Assembly: GCA_018266895.1 (NCBI GenBank)
Contig: JAFDZQ010000043.1
Location: 1 to 64,000 of the forward strand
Direction of reading: 5' to 3'
Length of the DNA: 64,000 nt
Origin: Bacteroidota bacterium
GTDB lineage: Bacteria; Bacteroidota; Ignavibacteria; Tepidaquicellales; Tepidaquicellaceae
Made by a program: the position numbers and the translations under genes. Positions within the stretch are counted from its first letter, which is position 1. The number at the start of each line of letters is the position of its first letter. This document shows positions 1 to 10,600 of this stretch, one piece after another. The notes under the pieces were generated by a model that saw nothing but the letters and a program-made list of their open reading frames with translations, was not told the DNA's origin and made no database searches.

Positions 1-3000
1 TCAAGCGGAAAGATACAGAGAAGATCCTGTAAATCCGGAGTTGAAGAAGGAACTCTTGAAGTGGTAGCCGAGTGGAAGCACGGAGAAATATCCGACAAAC
101 GAAAAAAAGAAAGTGATAAAACTGGAAAATTAAAATTCACCGTTACAAAGAATAATCTTAAAGAATGGCTGGTCAACAGGATTTCCGAAATGATGCAGAT
201 AAAAAAAGAATCCATAGATACAGGCGAGCCCTTCGCTGTTTACGGAATGGATTCACTGAAAGCAGTTCAGCTTTCCGGAGACCTTGAGACGCTTCTCGAA
301 AAAGAACTCCCGTCAACATTAGTTTATGATTATCCTAACATTAATTCCCTGTCCGAATTTTTGAGCAGAGATACGGATGTAAAATTTAATATTGAAAAAG
401 AGAAAAAGATTTTAAAAACAAGTTCAGACAATAATGAACCGATCGCGATCACGGGAATTGGTTTGCGTTTTCCCGGTGCTAAGAATGTAAATGAATTCTG
501 GAATAATCTTAAAAACGGAATAGATTCCGTAAAGCAGATTCCTGAAGGAAGATGGAATAAAAATTCACTGAACAATACGACTGTAACATTCGGTGGTTTT
601 GCAGATGATACTGATAAATTCGATCCTGTGTTTTTTGGAATTTCCCCGCGAGAGGCGGTTCAGATAGATCCTCAGCAGAGATTCGCTCTTGAAGTTGCAT
701 GGGAAGCCATAGAAGACGCAGGTATAAATCCCGAATCACTTGCCGGAAAAGATGTAGGAGTATTCATGGGTATCTGCACTTATGACTATGCGAGATATTC
801 AGCGGGCAGAAAGGAATTATTTGATGTTTATACGGGGACGGGAACATCCCTCAGCATTGCCGCAAACCGGCTTTCATATTTTTTTGATTTCAGAGGACCC
901 AGTCTTGCAATAGATACGGCATGTTCATCTTCATTAGTAGCTCTTCACACGGCGTGTCAGAGCATAAGAAGCGGTCAGTCTTCGATGGCGTTGGCAGGCG
1001 GAGTGAATTTACTCCTTGCTCCTGACTGGAACATTGTCTTTACGGAGGCGGATATGCTTGCGCCTGACGGGAAGTGCAAGACATTTGATGCTGATGCAGA
1101 CGGTTATGTCAGAAGCGAAGGATGCGGGATTGTATTGTTAAAAAAATTATCCGATGCAGTAAAAGACGGTGACAGGATATATTCAGTCATCCTGGGTTCA
1201 GCTATTAATCAGGACGGCAGGAGCAACGGACTTACAGCACCTAACGGACCTTCGCAGGTTGCAGTCGTAAAAAGCGCACTGCTTAATGCGGATGTAAAAG
1301 CCGGTGAAGTAAGTTACGTTGAAACTCACGGAACAGGAACACCTCTCGGGGATCCTATAGAAGTGAATTCACTGAAGGAAGCTCTTTCATCAGAAAGAAA
1401 TAAAGATGAAGTCCTGTGGATCGGTTCTGTCAAAACCAACATAGGTCATCTTGAAGCAGCCGCAGGGATAGCCGGAGTCATAAAGACAAGTCTTGCTTTG
1501 CATAACCATGAAATTCCCCGGCATCTGAATTTCAGGAAACTAAACCCTGAGATTTTAATTGACGGAACACCTGTAAGAGTTGCAGACAAAAACATTGAAT
1601 GGAAAAGCAGGAATCGGATAGCAGGTGTAAGTTCATTCGGTTTCGGCGGAACTAATGCGCACGTAATTCTTGCTAACGCTCCTGAACCGGCACACAATGT
1701 TTTAAAATCAAAGCCGCATAACATTATTACAATAAGTGCTAAGAATAAGAACACACTGAATCAGCTTGTTTCGGATTATGAAAAATTCCTGAATGAAAAT
1801 AACGGTCTGAAATCTGAAGATGTCTGTTATTCAGCTAACAGAAGAGCATCTCATAATCACAGACTTGCAATCGTATGTTCTGACATAAATGATCTTAAAA
1901 AAGAGATCAGTAATTACAGAAATTCAAAAGAGTCATTTGACATAATTTACGGCGCTGCGAAACCAAATCATTCTCCTCAGATCGCTTTTCTGTTTCCCGG
2001 ACAGGGCGCTCAGTATATCGGAATGGGAAAAGAGCTGTATGACACTCATCCTTTGTTCAGAAAAACAATCAACAGATGTGATGAGATCCTGAGAAACTAT
2101 TTAGACAGGAGTCTGCTTGAAGTTCTGTTTTATGAAAAAGATGAAGCGCTGAATCCTATCAATGAGACTATGTACACACAGCCGGCATTGTTTGCCGTCG
2201 AATATGCACTTGCGCAGGTCTGGATGTCGTGGGGGGTAAAACCAGCGATTATGATGGGTCACAGCGCAGGAGAATATATTGCCTCTTGTCTTGCCGGAGT
2301 ATTCAGTCTTGAAGACGGTCTTAAATTGGTAACTGAAAGAGGCAGACTGATGGAAACTCTCACAAAAGACGGAGAGATGTACACTGTTTTTGCAGATGAG
2401 AAGACAACGGCTGAAGCAATTAAGGGTTATGAGGAAACAGTTTCAGTCGCATCAATTAACGGACCTTTAAAGACCGTTATCTCAGGCAATAAAGATTCCC
2501 TCGCAAAAATACTTCCGGCATTTGATAAAAGCCAGACTGAGTATAAGAAGATAACGGTTTCCATTGCTTCACATTCACCTCTGATGAAAACTATGATAGA
2601 GGAATTCAGGAAAGTCTGTAATACAGTTAAATATTCCCCTGCCCGGATTCCTGTAGTGTCAAATATCACGGGAGAGATTGTAACTGACAAAATCGCCAAT
2701 GCTGATTACTGGTGCGAGCATATTATGTCGGCTGTAAGATTTTCTGATTCAATTAAAGCCTGTGTTAATTTCGGATGCGATACTTTTATTGACCTGGGAC
2801 CAAAGCCGACTTCAATCGGAATGGGACAGGAGACAGTAATGGATCCAAAGCTTAACTGGCTGCCGAGTTTTAAAAAGAATTTCACAATCTGGGAAACTAT
2901 GCTTCAGGGACTCGGCAAATTATTTGTGAACGGACTTTCGCCTGACTGGATTAATTTTGACAAAGACTTTTCACATAAACTTGTATCACTTCCCTCTTAT

Positions 3001-6000
3001 CCTTTTCAGAAGCAGAGATACTGGATCGATGAAGCCAAAGGCGCAAGACCAGAATCATTTATTTCATCTGCTGCTGCTGTTCCGAAGGAAGACAAAATCA
3101 GTCCGGTTGTTGATTCAAGACTCTTAAGCGCATCTGAGAATGAGTTTATTTTTAATTCTTTTATCTCCGTCGAAGATATTACTTATCTTAAAGATCATTG
3201 TGTTTTTGACAAAGTAGTAATACCCGGATCTTTATACATTGACATTGCGCTGACCGCAGGAGCTGAAATTATAAAAAATAATTCTCTTAAATTAAGCGAA
3301 CTGGTTTTTCATCAGGCGCTTATACTCTCAGACAGCGGGTCAAAAAATTTACAGACAATATTTTCCAAAACTGAAAAAAATAAATACAAATTTGAAATAT
3401 TCAGTTTATCCGGCGGAGAAAACCGGCACTGGAAACTGCACGCTTCAGGCAACATCAGAGCGGATAAATCAGAGTTCCGTCAGAACGAAGACATCAGTAT
3501 TCTGAAAAAAGAGATCAGCAATAAGGTTTCCGTAAGTTCATTTTATAACCGCGCAAAGAATACTGGAATTGAATACAAAAATAATTTCCAGGCGCTAAAA
3601 GAAATACAAACAAATGATAAGTCAGCGCTCGGACTTATTCAGACAGATGTAAAACTTAATGACATAAGATACACAATAAATCCTGTAACTCTTGATACTG
3701 CATTTCAGACTGCTCTTGCATTATTCCTGAAAAATGAAAGCAGCCGGGCATTTATACCGATCGGAATTGACAAGTTAATTACATCCGGCAAATGTCCGGA
3801 TGAGATTTTCAGTCTTGTAAGAATTAATACTGAATCCGAAAAGAGTCCCAAGAAAAACAAATCAAAGATTCATAAAGCTGACATAGAACTTCTGACTTCC
3901 GGCGGAGAAATATTTGCTGAGATAAAAGGACTTCAGCTTAAGGAAGTCAGCAGAGAAGAATTCTTATCCTCAAAAGATGAACTTAAAGACTGGTTTTATG
4001 AGATAAGCTGGATTGAACAGTCTAAAAATATATCTGCGGATGAAAGCGGAATTAATCCCGGTATAAAAAACCTGAAGACAGCTTCAGATAAATCCTTTTC
4101 GGAATCGGTAAAGGAAAATAATTTAATTCAGTATCGTAAAGGAATAGAAGAGCTTGATTCCCTGAGCCTGATGTATATAATTAAAGCTTTCGAAAAAGCC
4201 GGCATCAAAGCAGAAAAAGGGAATGTATTTTCTTTAAAAGATCTTAACTTATCCCGCCAGCATATAAAACTTGCCGGAAGACTGACGGAGATTCTTTCAG
4301 AAAAAGGTCTTATCAAAATTAAGGGAGATAAAACAGAGTATACAGTTTCAACAGATACAAGCGTTATTGAAAAGACAATTGAATCAATAAAAAATAATTA
4401 TCCTGAAGTTAAAGCTGAGCTGAACCTTCTGACTAAATGCGGAGATAAATTATCGGAAGTAATTCAGGGAAAAACCGATCCGCTTCAGCTGCTGTTCCCT
4501 GACGGGGATTTAACTCAGACCACGGAGCTTTACCGCGATTCTCCCGGATTCAGAACTATGAACACCGCAGTCAAAGACATCGTAAAAAAAATCACCGACG
4601 GATTGCCTTCCCGCAGGAAGATTGAGATTCTTGAACTCGGAGCCGGCACAGGCAGCACTTCATCATTCCTGTTCGAAATGCTCCCGAAAGACAGAACTCA
4701 TTATTCATTCACTGATATCTCTCCGGCGTTTTTTGTAAAAGCAAAGGATAAATTCCGGAATTATGATTTTATTGAATACCGGATTCTGAATATTGAGAAG
4801 GATGTCGTTTCGCAGGAATTTGATGAGAACGGTTTTGATATAGTTATCGCTTCAAATGTTATTCACGCTACTAAGGATCTGAAAATAACTACGGATAATA
4901 TACTGAAACTGCTGGCTCCGGGAGGAGTGCTTATTTTAAATGAAGTTACGGAAAAAAAATACTGGATAGATCTGACATTCGGAATGATAGAAGGATGGTG
5001 GAGATTTGAGGATAAAAAATTAAGAAGTTCTTATCCCCTTCTGAATAATGATTCATGGAAGTCATTCCTTGAACAGTCGGGATTTGAATCTTCTGAGATC
5101 TCAGCTCCTTTAAATAAAAAGAACATTTCACTTTCAGGACAGTCGCTTATAACAGCGCTTAAGCCTGCATCATTGAAGCCGGTCAGACCTGAGAAGCATA
5201 TAATATTTTTTGCCGACGGCAAATCTGTAAAAAATATTTCTAAACATATTAAGTCTTCGGACAAGGGATTTACATTAGCAGGTCACAGCAGTTCTGATGA
5301 CTTCAGAAAAATTTCAGAATCGGTGTATGAAGCGGATTTCACAAAGAAAGAAAACATTGCTAAAGTCTTTAAAGAATTATCTTTAGAGCACAAAGACAAT
5401 ATTTCCATTGTATTTATGAACTCTCATTCCGGGAATATTAAAAATGAAGATCTTGAGAAATTATCAGAAGCATGCTGTTTAAGTCTGCTGAATATAATTC
5501 AGTCCGTTCCTTCGGCAGGATTTAAATCGGCTCCTTCTTTAGAAATAGTTACTCATGATTCACAGTTTGTCCGGGAAGATGATAATATGAAAGGGATTCT
5601 CTATTCATCACTATGGGGACTGGGAAAGGTTATCTTGATGGAGCATCCTGAATTTAAATGCCGGCTGACTGATATAGATTCAATGAATGACATAAAAGCG
5701 CTGATCGAGGAGATAAAATCGGATCCGGAAGAAAGATATGTCGCTTTCAGGGACGGCAGGAGATATGTTTCAAGACTTGAAAGAAGTAAAAATTTCCTTA
5801 CGGGTAATGACACTCAGTTCAGGACTGATGAAAACGGTTCATATCTGATAACCGGAGGATTAAGCGGTCTTGGAATTTTAACGGCTAAATTCCTTGCGTC
5901 CAAAGGAGCGAAACATCTTGTGCTTACAGGAAGAAGCGGTATTTCGGAAGATTCGAAAGAGATACTGAATGAGATACTTTCAATGGATGCAGATGTAAAG

Positions 6001-7626
6001 ATTCTGAAAGCCGATGTTACTGTTAAAGAGGATCTGGAAAAGATTTTTAAAGAGATAAAGAAAAGCGGTTTTCCTTTAAAAGGTATAATTCACTCAGCCG
6101 GAGTGCTTGATGATTCTATCATAATGAATCAGACAAAGAATAAATTTGACAAAGTAATGGCTCCGAAAGTTCTCGGAGCATGGAATCTGCATGAACTTTC
6201 GAAGAAATACGAGCTCGATTTCTTTGTAATGTATTCTTCCGTAGCTTCCCTGCTTGGTTCAGCCGGACAATCAAATCATTCATCGGCAAATTCATTCCTT
6301 GATGCTCTTGCGCATTACAGAAAATCAAAGGGACTTCCTGCGCTCAGCATTAACTGGGGAGTATGGTCGGAGATAGGATCCGCAGCAGCTAAAGGGGCAG
6401 ACAAACAGGAAAAGATAGCGGGATTAAAAAACATTAAACCTGCTCAGGGAATAAAAGCCCTTGAAAAAGCACTGAATCTCAGCACTGCCCAGGCAGGAAT
6501 TTTACCGATGGACTGGAACAAATTCTCGGCAGGAAATAATAATTATTTTATTTCTGATCTGATCAAAAGAGATTTGCAGAAAGAAGGCATGCAGTTTACT
6601 GCAGCTGAATCAGGAAAAGATTTTATCTCGCAGCTGAGAGCAGCTCCTGAAGAGATGCATCAGGAACTTCTGACTGATTATTTCAGAAAAGTCATATCAG
6701 GTATTATGGGTCTGGAACCGGCTGAGCTTTTGCCTGAACAGCCGCTGAATTCAATTGGTCTGGATTCGCTTATGGCGATCGAACTTAAGAATAAAGTGAA
6801 TATTGAACTCGGAGTCGACCTGAATCTTGTCAGATACATGGAAGAGACTAATATTATTCAGCTTGCCAATGAACTTAAAGAACAGCTTTCAGGAATTCTT
6901 CATAAGAGTGAAACTTTTACCGACAAACTAAGAAATTCTCCTCCGGAAAGACACAACGAGATGCTGACAGACTATTTCAAAAATCTTATTTCCGGTATAA
7001 TGGGACTTGATCCGGATGAACTTGAACCGGAACAGCCGCTTAATACTTTCGGTCTTGATTCTCTTATGGCGATTGAACTTAAAAATAAAGTTAATATTGA
7101 ACTCGGCGTAGATCTGAATCTTGTAAGATATATGGAAGGAACTAATATTCTTCAGCTTGCCGGTGAACTCAAAGAACAGCTTTCGAATGTTCTCATTCAA
7201 AAAGAAAGCTTTGTAAACAGACTGAAGAATTCCCCGGCTGAGAAACACAGACAAATGCTTATAGATTATTTCCGGAATCTGATATCTGGAATAATGGGTC
7301 TTGAGCCGGAAGAACTTGATGAAGATCAGCCGCTTAACTCTGTCGGACTTGATTCGCTTATGGCAATTGAGCTGAAAAATAAAGTGAACCTGGAACTCGG
7401 AGTCGATCTTAATCTTGTCAGATACATGGAAGAGACAAATATTTTAAGACTTGCTGAAGAGCTTAATGAACAGCTTTCGAAAATTCTATCTGCTGATGAT
7501 CAGACAGGCAGATCATTAAATGCGAAGAAAAATATTTCGGAAGAAGACAAAGCGAGAGATCTTCTTGCAAATCTGGATAACCTGACGGAAGAGGAACTTG
7601 AACAGCTTCTTAAAGAAATGAATTAA
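1..7626 (+). CDS. FAAL-type hybrid polyketide synthase (5' partial)
   Basis: Type I modular PKS. The frame is open to base 1, where SSGKIQRRS matches the last (A10-like) motif of a fatty-acyl-AMP ligase, so a start at 61 would be an artefact and the loading domain lies off the edge. Order by nucleotide: ACP (148-370, GMDSL serine at 253); ketosynthase (436-1690; DTACSSS Cys at 922, HGTGT and NIGH histidines); acyltransferase (1981-2950, GHSAGEY serine at 2263); dehydratase (3130-3960; His at 3196, LDTAFQ Asp at 3694; the motif glycine is Asp); C-methyltransferase (4420-5160, LELGAGTG at 4630); ketoreductase (5836-6400); three ACPs (6634-7515). No enoylreductase is visible. One extension is expected: an activated fatty acid elongated by one ketide and alpha-methylated, with beta-reduction and dehydration possible. 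The C-terminus (LLANLDNLTEEELEQLLK) resembles a helical docking tail. The NRPS genes follow directly. Confidence 0.93.
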   Translation, partial: SSGKIQRRSCKSGVEEGTLEVVAEWKHGEISDKRKKESDKTGKLKFTVTKNNLKEWLVNRISEMMQIKKESIDTGEPFAVYGMDSLKAVQLSGDLETLLEKELPSTLVYDYPNINSLSEFLSRDTDVKFNIEKEKKILKTSSDNNEPIAITGIGLRFPGAKNVNEFWNNLKNGIDSVKQIPEGRWNKNSLNNTTVTFGGFADDTDKFDPVFFGISPREAVQIDPQQRFALEVAWEAIEDAGINPESLAGKDVGVFMGICTYDYARYSAGRKELFDVYTGTGTSLSIAANRLSYFFDFRGPSLAIDTACSSSLVALHTACQSIRSGQSSMALAGGVNLLLAPDWNIVFTEADMLAPDGKCKTFDADADGYVRSEGCGIVLLKKLSDAVKDGDRIYSVILGSAINQDGRSNGLTAPNGPSQVAVVKSALLNADVKAGEVSYVETHGTGTPLGDPIEVNSLKEALSSERNKDEVLWIGSVKTNIGHLEAAAGIAGVIKTSLALHNHEIPRHLNFRKLNPEILIDGTPVRVADKNIEWKSRNRIAGVSSFGFGGTNAHVILANAPEPAHNVLKSKPHNIITISAKNKNTLNQLVSDYEKFLNENNGLKSEDVCYSANRRASHNHRLAIVCSDINDLKKEISNYRNSKESFDIIYGAAKPNHSPQIAFLFPGQGAQYIGMGKELYDTHPLFRKTINRCDEILRNYLDRSLLEVLFYEKDEALNPINETMYTQPALFAVEYALAQVWMSWGVKPAIMMGHSAGEYIASCLAGVFSLEDGLKLVTERGRLMETLTKDGEMYTVFADEKTTAEAIKGYEETVSVASINGPLKTVISGNKDSLAKILPAFDKSQTEYKKITVSIASHSPLMKTMIEEFRKVCNTVKYSPARIPVVSNITGEIVTDKIANADYWCEHIMSAVRFSDSIKACVNFGCDTFIDLGPKPTSIGMGQETVMDPKLNWLPSFKKNFTIWETMLQGLGKLFVNGLSPDWINFDKDFSHKLVSLPSYPFQKQRYWIDEAKGARPESFISSAAAVPKEDKISPVVDSRLLSASENEFIFNSFISVEDITYLKDHCVFDKVVIPGSLYIDIALTAGAEIIKNNSLKLSELVFHQALILSDSGSKNLQTIFSKTEKNKYKFEIFSLSGGENRHWKLHASGNIRADKSEFRQNEDISILKKEISNKVSVSSFYNRAKNTGIEYKNNFQALKEIQTNDKSALGLIQTDVKLNDIRYTINPVTLDTAFQTALALFLKNESSRAFIPIGIDKLITSGKCPDEIFSLVRINTESEKSPKKNKSKIHKADIELLTSGGEIFAEIKGLQLKEVSREEFLSSKDELKDWFYEISWIEQSKNISADESGINPGIKNLKTASDKSFSESVKENNLIQYRKGIEELDSLSLMYIIKAFEKAGIKAEKGNVFSLKDLNLSRQHIKLAGRLTEILSEKGLIKIKGDKTEYTVSTDTSVIEKTIESIKNNYPEVKAELNLLTKCGDKLSEVIQGKTDPLQLLFPDGDLTQTTELYRDSPGFRTMNTAVKDIVKKITDGLPSRRKIEILELGAGTGSTSSFLFEMLPKDRTHYSFTDISPAFFVKAKDKFRNYDFIEYRILNIEKDVVSQEFDENGFDIVIASNVIHATKDLKITTDNILKLLAPGGVLILNEVTEKKYWIDLTFGMIEGWWRFEDKKLRSSYPLLNNDSWKSFLEQSGFESSEISAPLNKKNISLSGQSLITALKPASLKPVRPEKHIIFFADGKSVKNISKHIKSSDKGFTLAGHSSSDDFRKISESVYEADFTKKENIAKVFKELSLEHKDNISIVFMNSHSGNIKNEDLEKLSEACCLSLLNIIQSVPSAGFKSAPSLEIVTHDSQFVREDDNMKGILYSSLWGLGKVILMEHPEFKCRLTDIDSMNDIKALIEEIKSDPEERYVAFRDGRRYVSRLERSKNFLTGNDTQFRTDENGSYLITGGLSGLGILTAKFLASKGAKHLVLTGRSGISEDSKEILNEILSMDADVKILKADVTVKEDLEKIFKEIKKSGFPLKGIIHSAGVLDDSIIMNQTKNKFDKVMAPKVLGAWNLHELSKKYELDFFVMYSSVASLLGSAGQSNHSSANSFLDALAHYRKSKGLPALSINWGVWSEIGSAAAKGADKQEKIAGLKNIKPAQGIKALEKALNLSTAQAGILPMDWNKFSAGNNNYFISDLIKRDLQKEGMQFTAAESGKDFISQLRAAPEEMHQELLTDYFRKVISGIMGLEPAELLPEQPLNSIGLDSLMAIELKNKVNIELGVDLNLVRYMEETNIIQLANELKEQLSGILHKSETFTDKLRNSPPERHNEMLTDYFKNLISGIMGLDPDELEPEQPLNTFGLDSLMAIELKNKVNIELGVDLNLVRYMEGTNILQLAGELKEQLSNVLIQKESFVNRLKNSPAEKHRQMLIDYFRNLISGIMGLEPEELDEDQPLNSVGLDSLMAIELKNKVNLELGVDLNLVRYMEETNILRLAEELNEQLSKILSADDQTGRSLNAKKNISEEDKARDLLANLDNLTEEELEQLLKEMN
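6634..7515 (+). repeat. Three tandem ACP repeats of 294 bp
   Basis: Three consecutive, in-frame 98-codon units (6634-6927, 6928-7221, 7222-7515) each encode a full acyl carrier domain. The shared core is GLDSLMAIELKNK, with the phosphopantetheine serines at 6766, 7060 and 7354. The units are so alike at the protein level (GVDLNLVRYMEE in nearly all) that recent duplication or gene conversion is likely. Tandem ACPs are known from PUFA synthases and some modular PKSs, where they raise flux. Here they probably hand the ketide to the condensation domain of the next protein. Confidence 0.93.
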
Positions 7627-7670
7627 TCAAACGGAGTATTTAACTGAAAGAAGAAAATAAAATATCATCT

Positions 7671-10600
7671 TTGTCCGCAAAAGAGAAACTCTCTTTGCTG
7701 AAGAAACAGCTTCAGGAAAAAGCAAATCAGGAGAACCGTATTTTTCCGCTGTCATTCGGGCAGCAGTCATTGTTTTTTCTGTATCTGAATTCTCCCGAAA
7801 GTTTTGCTTATAATGTCGCCTTCAACATGAGGATAAAATCCTCCGCTGATATTCCTTCACTCAGGAAGTCTTTTCAGATACTTCTGAACCGCTATGAGTC
7901 ATTAAGGACGACTTACTACATTAAGGATGGAAAACCGGTTCAGGAAATTCACGGTTATCGGGAAATATCTTTTGAGGAGATCAGCGCCGGCGGATTTAAT
8001 GAACAGGAGCTCTTTGCAATTGTCAGAAAAATTTATGAGATACCTTTCGATCTTGAGAACGGACCGGTATTCAGGGTTTATCTTTTCAGAGTCAGCGAAA
8101 ATGATTTTATACTGATGATCAAAATGCATCACATCTGCAATGACGGCTGGTCAATCGGATTGATGCTTAACGATCTCAAAAAGATCTATGAATCGGAAAC
8201 CGAAGGTATAAAAGCTGATCTTCCGATGCTTGATAAACATTACACTGACTATATAAAATACCAGCAAGAGCTTGTTAATTCAGATGAAGGTGAAAAACTC
8301 TGGAAATACTGGGAAAAAGAATTAAGCGGAGAACTTCCGGTATTAAATTTACCTGCTGACAAGCCGCGTCCTGCAGTTCAGTCTTTTAAAGGAAAGACAG
8401 AATATTTTACTCTTGATGATGATCTTGTTGTCAGAATCAAAGAACTTTCTAAAAAAGAAGGCGTTACTTTATTTGTAATGCTTCAGGCTTTTTATCAGAT
8501 CTTTTTACACAGATACACCGGTCAGGATGAAATTATAGTCGGCTCTCCTACTGCCGGAAGAAACCGGACTGAATTCGAAAACATTGTCGGATATTTCATA
8601 AACCCGGTCGCTGTCAAAGGCACATTCAGTGAAAATATTTCCTTCAGGGAATTTCTTCAGCAGATAAAGAAGAAAGTGATCGGAGCAGTATCACATCAGG
8701 ATTTTCCTTTCTCAATAATTGTTGACAGACTTCTGCACAGGCGTGATCCTTCAAGGACTCCCGTGTTTCAGACATTTTTCGGATTACAGAAGGTTCAGAA
8801 AAATGATGACATTCAGGAAATGCTCGTTCCGGGAAACAAAGGGAATCAGGTCAGCTGGGGTAAACTTTTAATCGAATCATTCGAACTTCCTCAGCAGGAA
8901 GGTCAGTTTGATCTTACTGTTGAATTCGTTGAAGGACAGAAAATTTTTGCCGGCGCTTTTAAATACAATACTGATCTTTTCGAAGAAGAAAATGTAAAAC
9001 GGATGGTTTCCAGTTTTAAAAACCTTCTGAATGATATTGTTTCATCTCCGGGAAAGAAAATATCCGAATTTTCACTCATCACAGAAGAAGAAAAAGAACT
9101 GATCACAGTAAAATGGAATGATACTGATTTTACTTTTGATAATTTTGACTGTGTGCATAAATTAATTTCCGTACAGTCAAAAAAATCACCCGATTCAATT
9201 GCCGTTACTTACGGAAACGAAAGTATTTCTTATAAGGAACTGGAAAGAAGATCAAACCGTCTTGCACGATTTCTGATTAATAACGGAGTTACAGGAAATT
9301 CACTTACCGGACTGTGTATCGAGAGATCTATTGAAATGGTAGTAGGCATACTGGGAATACTTAAAGCAGGCAGCGCTTATGTTCCGATAGATCCTTCATA
9401 CCCTTCTGGAAGAGTTGAATTCATGATTAAGGATTCCGGCGCTCAGTATATTATTACACAAAAAGATCTTATAGATGATCTTCCTGAATGTGATTGTATT
9501 TATTTAGAGATTGACGGCAATGATGAAATTTTAAACGAATCTCCTGAAGACATAGAATCAAATTCCGGTCTTGATGATACAGCTTATGTGATTTATACAT
9601 CCGGCTCTACGGGTCTTCCGAAAGGCGTGATGATAAGTCACCGTTCACTTGCCAATCACATGCTATGGATGATCAGAGAATTCAATACTGATGAATCAGA
9701 TTCAGTCCTTCAGAAAACTCCGTTCAGCTTTGATGCATCAGTGTGGGAATTTTACCTTCCACTGATGACCGGCGGAAGATTAGTAATGGCTAAGCCGGAC
9801 GGTCATATGGATACTGCATATCTCGTCAGTACTATATTAAAGGAAAAAGTAACAATTCTTCAGCTTGTGCCTTCACTTCTGAGGATGCTGCTTGATGAGA
9901 GAGGAATTGAAGAGTGTACCTCTCTGAAAAAAGTTTTCAGCGGAGGCGAAGCCCTGACTAAAGATCTGAAGGATAAATTGTTTGATAAACTGAATGTTGA
10001 TTTCTATAATCTTTACGGACCAACTGAAGCAACTATAGATGCAACTTTCTGTAAATGCAGAAAGGATTCATCCGAAAATTATATTTCAATCGGCAAGCCG
10101 GTCAGCAATACACGGATTTATATACTTGACAAATATCTTAATCCTTTGCCTCAGGGAATTCCCGGTGAAATTTATATAGGCGGTGTTGATGTTGCTAAAG
10201 GTTATCTTAATAATCCTGAACTTACAGATTCTAAATTCATTCCGGATATTTTCAGCAAAATACCAGGAGCTAAATTATATAAAACAGGTGACGCTGCTAA
10301 ATTCGGACCTGACGGTAATATCGTATTTCTCGGACGGGTTGACAATCAGGTAAAGCTCAGAGGTTTTAGAATCGAACCCGGTGAGATAGAATCAAAGCTT
10401 GATAAGTATCCGGCTGTCAGAGAATCAGCGGTAATTGTCAGGGAAGATAAACCTGGAATTCAGAGACTTGCGGCATATATTGTATGCAGGGAAAATAATA
10501 TTATTGATTCAGCAGATCTTAAAAATTTTCTGCGTGAATCCCTTCCCGAATATATGATACCTGCGGTATTTGTCTTTCTTGAGGAATTACCTCTGACACC

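Noticed and set aside
6634-7515. Regular repeats as a possible CRISPR array
   Set aside because: The units are 294 bp, coding and translate into ACP domains; there are no short repeats with unique spacers anywhere in the window.
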